A stretch of 64,000 nt of DNA from Piscinibacter gummiphilus (GCF_002116905.1 NZ_CP015118.1:1-64000), one strand, 5' to 3'. Shown: positions 47,323 to 56,353, numbered from the stretch's first letter. Notes: a model not told the origin generated them from the letters alone. Numbers and translations are program-made.

Positions 47323-48338
47323 GCTGATCCCGAGGTGCTGAGCCTCGCCCGAACGAGCTTTCGATTCGCCAGGGCGGAGACAGATGCTGGGGCCAGCGCA
47401 GGTTCGGGTGAGTCCCGCAAGGTTTTGCGCATGACCTTCATGCTGTCGTGCGCCTCGCGGTACCGCGGTTCGATCTGACTGGCCACCGCCAACCGGCCCT
47501 GAAGCGGTCGCAACGACGCGTCATCCGACGGGGCCGTGAACATTGCCGACCAGTCCGTCCAGATGCGCTGTACCAGCTGAGGTCGCACCTCCATGCAGCT
47601 TTTGTGGAGCAGCACGCCGGTCACGAGCCTCCGGCCGCCTGGGCGGTGGCAGCGGTCGTGGTGGTACCGGAAACCGTGCCGATGGATGATCTGCTTCACG
47701 GCCCACAGGAAGGACGGTGTCGCCTTCGCTCCCGAGAAGCTGAGATCGTCCACGTAGGTGCTGAAGCGGATGTCTTCTTCCCGGGCGGTCCGGTCAAGGT
47801 CGTCCAGCAGCGGCTGCGCGACGAGGAAGGCCAGTTGGAGGCTGCAATGGCCGCCAAGAGGCACGTGGCCGTTCGTGGTGTTCAGTCGCGTTAGCAGCGT
47901 CGCGATCTCGGGCTCGCACTGCATGCGTTGCCAGAAGAAGTGGAATACCTTGGCGTCAGTCACCTGAACGAAGAACGCCTTCAGATCGATCTGGCACAGC
48001 CAAGCGCCATCCCGATGGACGGTGGCGTTGGTCAGGTTGGAGCGTCCGGGCACGCCCGAGTGAAGGTAGTCCGGCAGGGGGATGAAACTGAGGAGGTGCT
48101 GGATCCTGCGCTGGACCGCGCCCAGCGCTCGGCAGGGCCTGTTCACGGTCCGCAGCTTTCCGCCGGTCTCCATTTGCAGGGCGGTGTAGTTGTCGCGAGC
48201 GCGTGCGATTCGCCACAACGATGGAAGTGGCGTGGCAACCAGCTCAGCGAGTTCACGTGGGTCGGAGATGCCGAAGAGGGGGCTCTGTTCGAGCTCCGTC
48301 TGGTTCCCAGACTGGGCCATGCGAATCCTCGGGGTCAT
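47307..48338 (-). CDS. Retron-type reverse transcriptase
   Basis: A 343-aa reverse transcriptase. The catalytic box is FSTYVDDLSFSG (YVDD 195-198; retrons usually have YADD), with the first catalytic Asp in CQIDLKAFF (Asp118). Both retron-specific motifs are present: NAxxH (NATVH, 104-108) and VTG (239-241). The motif-4 region (VPLGGHCSLQLAFLV) departs from the usual PQGxPxSPxLxN. The ATG at 48338 is chosen; it lies inside the upstream small gene, so translation is coupled. Retron enzymes make a branched RNA-DNA from a nearby non-coding RNA and act with an effector in phage defence. No large effector gene is adjacent. Confidence 0.87.
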   Translation of the reverse strand: MTPRIRMAQSGNQTELEQSPLFGISDPRELAELVATPLPSLWRIARARDNYTALQMETGGKLRTVNRPCRALGAVQRRIQHLLSFIPLPDYLHSGVPGRSNLTNATVHRDGAWLCQIDLKAFFVQVTDAKVFHFFWQRMQCEPEIATLLTRLNTTNGHVPLGGHCSLQLAFLVAQPLLDDLDRTAREEDIRFSTYVDDLSFSGAKATPSFLWAVKQIIHRHGFRYHHDRCHRPGGRRLVTGVLLHKSCMEVRPQLVQRIWTDWSAMFTAPSDDASLRPLQGRLAVASQIEPRYREAHDSMKVMRKTLRDSPEPALAPASVSALANRKLVRARLSTSGSAHFDT

Positions 48339-48483
48339 CTCCAATCAACTCCTTCAGGATCTCCCAAGCCGCCTTGATCACGACCAGGCACTTTCCAAGC
48401 AGCTTGACGTACGCCGCGCACTTGGCGATCCAGTTGACCTTCGATCCCTGCCGCCGACTCGGGCGTCTTTTCCGTCGGGCCAT
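48253..48483 (-). CDS. Small basic protein coupled to the retron reverse transcriptase
   Basis: A 76-aa protein from the ATG at 48483, with a perfect AAGGAGG ribosome binding site 7 bases upstream, the strongest site in this region. It begins with a very basic stretch (ARRKRRPSRRQGSK), continues with a mostly hydrophobic helix (VNWIAKCAAYVKLLGKCLVVIKAAW) and ends acidic to Pro-rich. Its last 86 bases overlap the reverse transcriptase gene in another frame. It could be the retron effector (for instance a membrane-active peptide) or an RNA-binding cofactor. No homologue known to me. Confidence 0.65.
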   Translation of the reverse strand: MARRKRRPSRRQGSKVNWIAKCAAYVKLLGKCLVVIKAAWEILKELIGDDPEDSHGPVWEPDGARTEPPLRHLRPT

Positions 48484-48760
48484 GATGACCCTCCTTTGCC
48501 GAAACGGGCCTCGCACCATGCGAGACCTCTCGCCATGTTTCGACTGAGAGTGGACGGCAGCAGTTGAGCCCCCGCGTTCGCTGTTGCACCCAACTCGCAC
48601 GGGAGCGGGCCGCCCCTGGAGGCGCGACCCATACCGCAGAGTTTTCTTTCAGCCCCGGGTTCTTCCGGAGCCGCCTTCACTAACTGGCGAGTGCTCTCTT
48701 CGCCCAAGCGACATGGAGGATAGGGTGCCCGGCCGAACTTGGTACGGGCAATAACCCGTG
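48484..48760 (-). ncRNA. Candidate retron non-coding RNA (msr-msd) region
   Basis: Upstream of the small gene on the same strand, about 277 bases with several strong stems: ACGGG...CCCGT (near 48747), GGCGA...TCGCC (near 48695), a 7-bp GC stem around AAGAAC (48672-48653) and AGTTG...CAACT (48595-48562). Retron RNAs normally lie just upstream of the reverse transcriptase cassette. I could not fix the a1/a2 ends or the branching guanosine; the borders are a guess. Confidence 0.4.
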
Positions 48761-48822
48761 TTCGCGTCGACCGGTTCTACCGATGCTTGTGTCTGAGGCG
48801 TGTTGGCGCTCAAACGATCGCG

Positions 48823-48996
48823 GTCATCCCGGCGAACGCCGGGATCCACTACTGGCGCAGCCTCCGATGGCCTGGTCTGATAGCGCCCTCGTCGGGTGCC
48901 TTCGGACATCGCCCGGGAATCGACATCAAGTCGGCACGATCTGGTCGACCAGCCCCGACGCTGAGCACAGTGGATCCCGGCGTTCGCCGGGATGAC
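48823..48996. repeat. Pair of 28-bp palindromic (REP-like) repeats, inverted
   Basis: Positions 48823-48850 and 48969-48996 are perfect inverted copies of each other; each also contains an internal palindrome (CCCGGCGAACGCCGGG). The family recurs at 50681-50752. Such REP-like elements are common between genes in GC-rich proteobacteria. The rest of 48761-49053 holds no gene. Confidence 0.8.
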
Positions 48997-49053
48997 GGGC
49001 GTTTTCAGTTCACGTCATTCTTCCAGGGCGATCGTGAACAGACCGAGAGGGCC

Positions 49054-50403
49054 TCAGGCCGCCGACCCCACCCGCGCCAGATCGATGTCCCGCGTCTCGC
49101 GCAGCGCCAGCAGCGCCCCGAGCGTCAGCACGCCGTTGACGGCCATGTACAGCCCCACGCCCCACAGCCCGTAGCTCTTGTTGAGCTCGAGCGCCACGAG
49201 CGTGGGCACCGAGGCGCCGACGATGGCGCCGAAGTTGTAGGCGAGCGAGGCGCCGGAGTAACGCACTTCGGTCGGGAACAGTTCGGGCAGCAGCGCGGCC
49301 ATCGGGCCGAAGGTGAAGCCCATCAGGCCGAGGCCGACGATGACGAACAGCAGCACGGTCCAGGCGCCTGCGCCGCCGAGGAACGAGGGCATGCTCAGGC
49401 CGAACACCATGATGGCGAGGGTCACGCCGATCAGCCAGTTGCGGCGGCCGTAGCGGTCGGCCAGCACGCCGCCCAGACTCGTGCAGATGCCGAAGACGAT
49501 GGCGCCGATCAGCAGGATGCCGGTGAAGGTGTTCGCGGGGATGCCGAGGCCCAGTGCGTGGCCGGCCGGGGACGAGGCCACCGGGCTCTTCGAGTAGACC
49601 TGCACGAAGGCGGTCATCAGGTAGAACAGCACGTAGGTGGTGGTCATGATCAGCGTGCCCTGCAGCACCTGCGCGCCGTACTGGCGCAGCACCGAGCTCA
49701 CCGGCGCGTGCAGCTTCTTGCCGGCCTTCTCCACGTCCTTGAAGACCTGGCTCTCGTGCAGGTTCAGGCGCACGTAGAGGCCCACTGCCACCAGCACGAA
49801 CGACAGCAGGAACGGGATGCGCCAGCCCCAGGCCACCATGGCCTCGTGGCCGAGGAAGTAGCTCACCAGGAAGAAGGCGGCGTTCGCGGCGAAGAGGCCG
49901 ATGGGCGCGCCCAGCTGCGGGAAGCTGCCGAACCAGCCGCGTTTGCCTTCCGGCGCGTTTTCAGTGGCGACCAGTGCGGCGCCGCCCCACTCACCGCCGA
50001 GGCCGATGCCCTGGCCGATGCGGAACACGCACAGCAGGATCGGCGCCCACAGGCCGATGGTGTCGTAGCTCGGCAGCAGGCCGATGGCCACCGTCGAGAT
50101 GCCCATGGTCAGCAGCGAGGCCACCAGCGTGGCCTTGCGGCCGATGCGGTCGCCGAAGTGGCCGAACAGGGCCGAGCCGATGGGGCGGGCGAGGAAGGCG
50201 AGGGCGAGCGTGGACAGCGACAGCAGCACCGCGGCCGAGGCGTCGGCCTTCGGGAAGAACTGCGTGTTGAACACCAGCACCGCGGCGGCGGCGTAGATGT
50301 AGTAGTCGTAGAACTCGATGGCCGTGCCCACGAGCGAGGCGATGGCCACCTGGCGCGGCGAGTTGCGCGGCGGCGTGGCGGGGAGGGTTGAAGCAGAAGA
50401 CAT
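49054..50403 (-). CDS. MFS transporter (metabolite:H+ symporter type)
   Basis: A 449-aa transporter with 12 predicted membrane helices. The signatures GTAIEFYDYYIYA near the start and HFGDRIGRKATLV (loop 2-3) and RIGQGIGLGGEWGGAAL are those of the MHS subfamily (ProP, KgtP, ShiA-like). Its substrate, probably an organic acid, osmolyte or similar small molecule, cannot be read from the sequence. Start at the ATG at 50403; the longer frame upstream is not coding. It stands alone. Confidence 0.9.
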   Translation of the reverse strand: MSSASTLPATPPRNSPRQVAIASLVGTAIEFYDYYIYAAAAVLVFNTQFFPKADASAAVLLSLSTLALAFLARPIGSALFGHFGDRIGRKATLVASLLTMGISTVAIGLLPSYDTIGLWAPILLCVFRIGQGIGLGGEWGGAALVATENAPEGKRGWFGSFPQLGAPIGLFAANAAFFLVSYFLGHEAMVAWGWRIPFLLSFVLVAVGLYVRLNLHESQVFKDVEKAGKKLHAPVSSVLRQYGAQVLQGTLIMTTTYVLFYLMTAFVQVYSKSPVASSPAGHALGLGIPANTFTGILLIGAIVFGICTSLGGVLADRYGRRNWLIGVTLAIMVFGLSMPSFLGGAGAWTVLLFVIVGLGLMGFTFGPMAALLPELFPTEVRYSGASLAYNFGAIVGASVPTLVALELNKSYGLWGVGLYMAVNGVLTLGALLALRETRDIDLARVGSAA

Positions 50404-50861
50404 GACGACCTTGCGGGTCCGGGTGCCCGGGGGCACCGACCCGATGAACGCTGGCGAACAGCAGGAAAGGGAAACAGGCCGGGCACGTGCGCGCGCCGGC
50501 CGGCAGTCGTGGTCCACGGGGTTCGGCGCCAGGCAGGGCTGTTGGCCCCCGCCGCCGGCTGGCCGGACACCACGGGGTGGGGTGCCGGGAGCCGCGTCAC
50601 ACCCTGGTATTTTCCCTGACTCGGCGATTTTTCGCCGGGACGGGGTCTCCGGAGCGAGAGATCCGTCCGCAAAACAACCTGTCACCCCGGCGCAGGCCGG
50701 GGCCGTGGGCGCTTCGGGTCAAGCCCAAGGTCCCGGCCTGCGCCGGGATGACGGGTGTTTCAAGGGGTCACGTGGGACCGATCGGACATTCGTCCAATGG
50801 CGCCAAAACCCCCCCGAAACGACAGTAGAGGCTCTTCAACACACCTCTGTCAGGACCCGCC
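50404..50861. other. 458-base intergenic region with a REP-like palindrome
   Basis: It contains the two promoters of the divergent flanking genes. At 50681-50701 and 50732-50752 lies an imperfect inverted repeat of the same family as at 48823-48996 (CCCCGGCGCAGGCCGGG against CCCGGCCTGCGCCGGG). No gene is convincing here. Confidence 0.65.
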
Positions 50862-51623
50862 ATGCAAGCCACCCGCCTCGCCCTCGCCGCCCTCGCTCTC
50901 GGCGCCGCCTTCACCGCCGGCGCCGCCACCCCGGCCACGCCCAAGCCCAGCGTCGTGATCGTCCACGGCGCTTTCGCCGACGGTTCGGACTGGGCCAAGG
51001 TCATCCCGCTGCTGCAGGCCAAGGGCGTGGACGTGGTCGCCGTGCAGAACCCGCTGTCCTCGCTGAAGGACGACGTGGACGCCGCCAAGCGCGCCATCGA
51101 CGCCCAGCCCGGCAAGGTCGTGCTGGTGGGCCACTCGTGGGGCGGCACCGTGATCACCGAGGCGGGCGCCAATGACAAGGTCTCGTCGCTCGTCTACGTG
51201 GCCGCCTTCGCGCCGGACGCCGGCCAGTCCGTGGGCGACCTGGGCCAGGGCTACCCGAAGCCGGCCGGCCTCGCGCACCTGCAGGCCGACGCCGCAGGCT
51301 GGCTGCGCCTCACCCAGGAAGGCATGACGAAACACTTCGCCCAGGACCTGCCCGCGAAGCAGACCGCCGTGATGACCGCCACCCAGGGCCCGATCTTCGG
51401 CGAGGCCTTCGGCCAGAAGGTGTCCACCGCCGCCTGGAAGGGCAAGCCGTCGTGGTACGTGGTGACGAACGCCGACCACATGATCCCGCCGGCGCAGCAG
51501 CGTGACATGGCCCAGCGCATCGGTGCCAAGGTCACCACGCTGGAGGCCAGCCACGTGCCGCAGCAGTCTCAGCCGGCGAAGGTGGCCGCGGTGATCCTGG
51601 ACGCCGTGAACGCGGCGAAGTAA
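50862..51623 (+). CDS. Secreted alpha/beta hydrolase
   Basis: A 253-aa alpha/beta hydrolase with a signal peptide (TRLALAALALGAAFTAGAA). The oxyanion region is VIVHGAFADGSDW, the nucleophile elbow GHSWGG (Ser about 92), an acidic residue near DHMIPP (with its His) and a final TLEASHVPQQSQP (catalytic His). Similar proteins are annotated as esterases or salicylate-esterase-like hydrolases. Substrate unknown. The GTG start of the next gene is 50 bases downstream. Confidence 0.9.
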   Translation: MQATRLALAALALGAAFTAGAATPATPKPSVVIVHGAFADGSDWAKVIPLLQAKGVDVVAVQNPLSSLKDDVDAAKRAIDAQPGKVVLVGHSWGGTVITEAGANDKVSSLVYVAAFAPDAGQSVGDLGQGYPKPAGLAHLQADAAGWLRLTQEGMTKHFAQDLPAKQTAVMTATQGPIFGEAFGQKVSTAAWKGKPSWYVVTNADHMIPPAQQRDMAQRIGAKVTTLEASHVPQQSQPAKVAAVILDAVNAAK

Positions 51624-51672
51624 GGTGCGGGCCGGTCCGATCCCCGGACCGGCCTCCCAACGCCCCCGCCCC

Positions 51673-53109
51673 GTGTCCCCAGATTCCCGCATCCCCGTCT
51701 TCGACGCCATCAAGGCGCTCGCCTTCGTCGGCGACCTCAGCATGGGCCAGCCCGTCGACCACTCGGTCCGCACCGCCTGGCTCGCCGCCCGCCTGGCCGC
51801 GGCCTCGGGCGCGTCCCCGGAAGCCCAGGGACATGCCGCCTGCGCCGCGCTGCTGCGCTGGTCGGGCTGCACCGCCAACGCCCCCGAGTTCGCCACGCTG
51901 CTGGGCGACGACGTGGGCGGCCGGCGGGCGATGCTCGCCCAGGCCTCGGCCCAGGCGGCCGCGGCCTTCGCCCGTTCGGTGGGGCCGCTCGCGGAGATCC
52001 ACTGCGAGGTGTCCGGCGACATCGCCCACCGGCTGGGGCTGCCGCCCGAGGTGGAGGCGCCCCTGCGCCACATCTTCGAGGCGTACGACGGCACCGGCAA
52101 GCCGGCCGGGCTGCCGGCGGCGCAGATCCCCGAGGCGGTGTTCGTGGTCACGATCGCGGGGGATCTCGAGATCTTCTCGCGCACGCACGGCCTGCACGAC
52201 GCGCTGCTGCTCATCGGCGAACGTGCCGACGCGCGCTACCCCGCACGGCTCGCCGACCTGGCCCGCGAGCATGCGGCCGACTGGCTCCACGCGCTGGACC
52301 AGGGCGCCGCGGGCGACCTGCAGCCGCCGTCGGCCGCGCTCGCGGACACGTCCGCCCCGCTCGAACTGATCGCCGACGTGATCGACCTGAAGCTGCCATG
52401 GCTCACCGGCTTCTCGCGCCGCGTGGCCGAGGCCGCCGCCACCTGCGCCGCGGGCCTGGGCCTGGATGAAGCCGGCCAGCACCGCATCCGCCGCGCCGCG
52501 CTGATCCACGGCATCGGCCGCGCGTCGGTGCCCAACACCGTGTGGGAGCTGCCCGTCGTGCGCAACGAGGCCGACGTGGAGCGCCTGCGCCTCGTGCCGT
52601 ACTGGACCGAGCGGGCGGCCCGCCGCATCGAGGCGCTGAAGGCCGAGGCGGATGTGGCGTCGTACGTCGACGAACGCCTCGACGGCTCGGGCTGCTTCCG
52701 CGGCGCGAAGGGCGCGGCCATCGGCACCGAGGCGCGGGTGCTGTCCGCGGCCGCGCACTGGACCTGGCTGCGCACGGACCGTCCCGCCCACCCGGCCCTG
52801 GGCGCGGAGGAGGCCGCGAACGCCCTGCGCGACGAGGCGGCCCAGGGGCGCTTCGACGCCGACGTGGTGGCGGTGCTGACGGGCGGTGCCGCCCCGGCCC
52901 CCGCGGCGCCCGCACCCACGCTGCTGTCCGCCCGCGAGGTGGGGGTGCTCCGCCGCATCAGCCTCGGCGACAGCAACAAGGAAGCCGCCCGCGTGCTCGA
53001 GATCAGCCCGAGCACCGTGCGCGCGCACCTGGAGAACATCTTCCGCAAGCTCGAATGCTCGACGCGTGCGGCGGCCACGCTGAAGGCGATGACGCTCGGC
53101 CTGCTCTGA
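51673..53109 (+). CDS. HD-GYP-like / LuxR-type regulator (degenerate)
   Basis: A protein of about 478 aa with an HD-GYP-like part and a C-terminal LuxR helix-turn-helix (LLSAREVGVLRRISLGDSNKEAARVLEISPSTVRAHLENIFRKL). The HD-GYP core is degenerate: the usual HDIGK reads HGIGR (RAALIHGIGRASVPN) and HHERxDGSGYP reads VDERLDGSGCFRG, so phosphodiesterase activity is doubtful. A second DGTGKPAGLP copy near the N-terminus suggests a duplicated domain. It was most likely kept as a sensor. The GTG at 51673 is preferred to 51625. Confidence 0.8.
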   Translation: MSPDSRIPVFDAIKALAFVGDLSMGQPVDHSVRTAWLAARLAAASGASPEAQGHAACAALLRWSGCTANAPEFATLLGDDVGGRRAMLAQASAQAAAAFARSVGPLAEIHCEVSGDIAHRLGLPPEVEAPLRHIFEAYDGTGKPAGLPAAQIPEAVFVVTIAGDLEIFSRTHGLHDALLLIGERADARYPARLADLAREHAADWLHALDQGAAGDLQPPSAALADTSAPLELIADVIDLKLPWLTGFSRRVAEAAATCAAGLGLDEAGQHRIRRAALIHGIGRASVPNTVWELPVVRNEADVERLRLVPYWTERAARRIEALKAEADVASYVDERLDGSGCFRGAKGAAIGTEARVLSAAAHWTWLRTDRPAHPALGAEEAANALRDEAAQGRFDADVVAVLTGGAAPAPAAPAPTLLSAREVGVLRRISLGDSNKEAARVLEISPSTVRAHLENIFRKLECSTRAAATLKAMTLGLL

Positions 53110-54051
53110 TCAGGAGACGCGGCAGGCCGCCACCGCGGCCCCCTGCTCGAACACGAACTCGCGGAAGGCGGCGTTGACGCCGGTGAGCACCGTGTCGCGC
53201 CGCTGCACCACGCACCAGTCGATGTGCTTGGGCATGTCGACCACGTCGAGCACCACCATCAGCCCGGCCGCCAGTTCCACCTGGAACGCGTGCGCGGACA
53301 GGAAGCTGATGCCCATGCCGCACATCACGGCCTGCTTGATGGTCTCGTTGCCCGCGAGTTCCATGCCCACGCGCACCTGGATCGACTGGGACTGCAGCAG
53401 GTGCTCGAAGAACTGCCGCGTGGCCGAGCCGCTCTCGCGGAAGATGAAGTGTTCGTCGCGCAGGTCGCCCCACCCGAGCTTGCGGCGCCTGGCCAGCGGG
53501 TGGTCGGGCGGCGCGACGATGCAGTGCGGATGGCGGGCGAAGCTCTGCGCCTCCACGTCCGCCTCCGACGGCGGGTAGCCGGTGATCGCGAGGTCGAGCC
53601 GGTGCTCCTGCAGCATCGCCAGCACCTCGTGCCGCTTGGCCACGGTGAGCTTCAGGCGCACCTCCGGGTGGCGCCGGTGGAACTCGTTCAGCAGGCGCGG
53701 CGCGAAGTAGTGGGCGGTGGACACCACACCCAGGTGCAGCAGCCCGCGCGCCCCCCGGGGCCCGGCGCCGGACTCGTTCGGATCGGCCTCGTACAGCGCC
53801 ATCGCGTCCTCGGCCGCCCGCGCCTGGGCCAGGATCATCCGGGCGTGCTGCAGCAGTTCCTGCCCGGCCTCGGTCAGGCGCTGGCGCTGCGGGCGTTCGA
53901 ACAGCACGGTGCCCAGGTCGGTCTCCAGCTGGCGCAGCTGCATCGACACCGCCGGTTGGCTCATCCCGAGCTGGTCGGCCGCGCGCGAAAAGCTGCCGCA
54001 GCTGGCGATGGTCTCGAAAATCCGCAGGTGGCGCAGGTTCAGGTTCTTCAT
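53110..54051 (-). CDS. LysR-family regulator, likely of the rha operon
   Basis: A 313-aa LysR regulator. The N-terminal winged helix is NLRHLRIFETIASCGSFSRAADQLGMSQPAVSMQLRQLETDLGTVLFERPQRQRLTEAG, followed by the periplasmic-binding-like effector domain. It resembles CbbR-type regulators. It is divergent from the rhamnose operon, and two palindromes lie between (54151-54179), so it probably controls that operon in response to a sugar or intermediate. Rhizobial rha operons are usually run by a DeoR-type repressor, so a LysR here is a variation. Confidence 0.88.
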   Translation of the reverse strand: MKNLNLRHLRIFETIASCGSFSRAADQLGMSQPAVSMQLRQLETDLGTVLFERPQRQRLTEAGQELLQHARMILAQARAAEDAMALYEADPNESGAGPRGARGLLHLGVVSTAHYFAPRLLNEFHRRHPEVRLKLTVAKRHEVLAMLQEHRLDLAITGYPPSEADVEAQSFARHPHCIVAPPDHPLARRRKLGWGDLRDEHFIFRESGSATRQFFEHLLQSQSIQVRVGMELAGNETIKQAVMCGMGISFLSAHAFQVELAAGLMVVLDVVDMPKHIDWCVVQRRDTVLTGVNAAFREFVFEQGAAVAACRVS

Positions 54052-54150
54052 CGGACGCGTCGTCGGTTCAGGACTTTCCCGCAGGCGCAAGCCGGTGAAA
54101 CGGGCCTACCGTGGGGGGCGGACGCTTCCCGGGCATCGAAGCACTGCAAC

Positions 54151-54179
54151 ATCAGAGTTCTCTGATGGGTTTCATCAGA
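54151..54179. promoter_or_regulatory. Two overlapping palindromes, LysR-type binding sites
   Basis: ATCAGAGTTCTCTGAT (54151-54166) and TCTGATGGGTTTCATCAGA (54161-54179) overlap by six bases. Both arms use the ATCAGA/TCTGAT half-site. They lie 46 bases before the rhaD start and about 100 bases from the LysR start. Confidence 0.6.
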
Positions 54180-54225
54180 GTCTATCAATTGCTCCTGAAG
54201 GGTGGGCTGCCTACAGTCCGCTCCC

Positions 54226-56337
54226 ATGAACACCCCGACGCCCTCCTCCAAGCCCTTCCCGCGGTGGGACGACGCCCGCGCCGCCACGCTCGACGAACCC
54301 GGTCTGCTGCTGTACCGGTCGAACCTCCTCGGGTCCGACCTGCGCATCACCAACTACGGGGGCGGCAACACCTCGGCGAAGGTCATGCAGCGCGACCCGC
54401 TGACCGGTGAACAGGTCGAGGTGCTGTGGGTCAAAGGCTCGGGCGGCGACGTGGGCTCGATGAAGCTCGATGGCTTCTCCACCCTCTACATGGACAAGCT
54501 GCGCGCCCTGAAGGGCCTGTACCGCGGCCTCGCCCACGAGGACGAGATGGTGGGTTACCTGCCGCACTGCACCTTCAACCTCAACGGCCGCGCGGCGTCC
54601 ATCGACACGCCGCTGCATTCGTCGCTGCCGTACACGCACGTGGACCACATGCACCCCGACGCGGTGATCGCCATCGCCGCGATGGCCCGCTCCGAGGCCA
54701 TCACGAAGCAGGTGTTCGAGGGCACGGTGGGCTGGATGCCGTGGCTGCGTCCCGGCTATGAGCTGGGCCAGCAGCTGGCCGCCTACGACAAGGCGCACCC
54801 GGGCCTGCGCGGCATCGTGCTGGGCGGCCACGGGCTCTTCAGCTGGGGCGACACCTCCAAGGCGTGTTTCGAGAACACGGTGGACCTGATCGAACGCGCC
54901 CAGTCGTGGCTGGCCCAGGAACGGGCGGCCCGCAAGGTGCAGGTGTTCGGCGGGCAGGTGGTCGACACGCTGGCGGCGGACGATGCCCGCACCACGCTCG
55001 CCCGGGTGCTGCCGGTGCTGCGCGGCCTGTCGGCCGAGGGCGCGCCGAAGCTGCTGCACGTCAACACGTCGCCCGAGGTGCTGGAGTTCGTGAACTCCGC
55101 CGACCTGGAACCGCTGGCCGTGCTGGGCACCTCGTGCCCCGACCACTTCCTGCGCACGAAGATCCGCCCGCTGGTGGTACCCCAGTCGGTGTACCGCCTC
55201 GAGGGCGCCGCGCTGCGCACCGCCTTGCAGTCCCTGCTGACCGGCTACCGCGCCGACTACAGCGCGTACTACGAGCGCAACAAGCGCCCCACGAGCCCGC
55301 CGCTGCGCGACCCGAACCCGGTCGTCGTCCTGTTGCCGCGCATTGGCATGGTCACCATCGCGAAGGACAAGGCCACCGCCCGCATCGCCGGCGAGTTCTA
55401 CGTCAACGCGATCAACGTGATGCGCGAGGCGAATGCGGTCGACCGCTACGTGGGCCTGCCCGAACAGGAGGCGTTCGACATCGAGTACTGGTTGCTGGAG
55501 GAAGCCAAGCTGCAGCGGATGCCCAAGCCGAAGCCCATGGTGGGCAAGGTGGGCCTCGTCACCGGCGGCGCGGGCGGCATCGGCCAGGCGATCGCCCGGC
55601 GGCTGCTGGCCGACGGGGGCTGCGTGGTGCTGGCCGACATCGACGCCGAGGCGCTCGCCACCGTGGGCACCGACCTCGCGAAAGCGTACGGCGCCGACCA
55701 CGTGCGCGGCGTGCGCTGCGACGTGACCGACGAGGCGAGCGTGATGGCCGCGTTCGAGTCGGCGGCCGTCGAGTTCGGCGGCATCGACGTGCTGGTCAGC
55801 AACGCCGGCATCGCCTCGGCCGCGCCGCTGGAAGACACCAGCCTCGAACTGTGGAACCGCAACCAGGACATCCTCGCCAAGGGCTACTTCCTGGTGGGCC
55901 GCGAGGCCTTCCGGCAGATGAAGGCGCAGGGCACGGGCGGGTCCATCGTGATGATTGCCAGCAAGAACGGCATGGTGGCCAGCAACCAGGCCACTGCCTA
56001 CTGCGCGGCCAAGGCGGCCGAGATCCAGCTGAGCCGCAGCTTCGCGCTCGAAGGGGCACCGCTCGGCATCCGCTCCAACGTCGTCAACCCCGACGCCGTG
56101 ATCCGCGGCTCGAAGATCTGGACCGGCAAGTGGAGCGAGGAACGCGCCGCGGCCAACAAGATCGGCGAGGGCGATCTGGAAGCCTTCTACCGCGACCGCT
56201 CCATGCTCAAGCGCAGCGTGTACCCGGAGGACATCGCCGAGGCCACGTACTTCCTCGCCGCCGAACACCTGAGCGCCAAGAGCACCGGCAACATCCTCAA
56301 CGTTGACGCCGGCAACCTCGCCGCGTTCACGCGCTGA
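54226..56337 (+). CDS. rhaD: Rhamnulose-1-phosphate aldolase / lactaldehyde dehydrogenase fusion
   Basis: A 703-aa bifunctional enzyme. The N-terminal class II aldolase domain has GGGNTSAK, HSSLPYTHVDHMHP and GGHGLF (zinc-binding histidines) and splits L-rhamnulose-1-phosphate into dihydroxyacetone phosphate and L-lactaldehyde. The C-terminal short-chain dehydrogenase has TGGAGGIGQAIA (about 448-459), NAGIASA, and YCAAK, and should oxidise L-lactaldehyde. This fusion is the form found in rhizobia and many beta/gammaproteobacteria. It heads the operon; the next gene begins 16 bases later. Confidence 0.93.
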   Translation: MNTPTPSSKPFPRWDDARAATLDEPGLLLYRSNLLGSDLRITNYGGGNTSAKVMQRDPLTGEQVEVLWVKGSGGDVGSMKLDGFSTLYMDKLRALKGLYRGLAHEDEMVGYLPHCTFNLNGRAASIDTPLHSSLPYTHVDHMHPDAVIAIAAMARSEAITKQVFEGTVGWMPWLRPGYELGQQLAAYDKAHPGLRGIVLGGHGLFSWGDTSKACFENTVDLIERAQSWLAQERAARKVQVFGGQVVDTLAADDARTTLARVLPVLRGLSAEGAPKLLHVNTSPEVLEFVNSADLEPLAVLGTSCPDHFLRTKIRPLVVPQSVYRLEGAALRTALQSLLTGYRADYSAYYERNKRPTSPPLRDPNPVVVLLPRIGMVTIAKDKATARIAGEFYVNAINVMREANAVDRYVGLPEQEAFDIEYWLLEEAKLQRMPKPKPMVGKVGLVTGGAGGIGQAIARRLLADGGCVVLADIDAEALATVGTDLAKAYGADHVRGVRCDVTDEASVMAAFESAAVEFGGIDVLVSNAGIASAAPLEDTSLELWNRNQDILAKGYFLVGREAFRQMKAQGTGGSIVMIASKNGMVASNQATAYCAAKAAEIQLSRSFALEGAPLGIRSNVVNPDAVIRGSKIWTGKWSEERAAANKIGEGDLEAFYRDRSMLKRSVYPEDIAEATYFLAAEHLSAKSTGNILNVDAGNLAAFTR

Positions 56338-56353
56338 CCGAACGGACACCACC

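Noticed and set aside
47323..48252. A group II intron around the reverse transcriptase
   Set aside because: No maturase (domain X) or nuclease domain follows the enzyme and its length and NAxxH/VTG motifs fit a retron.
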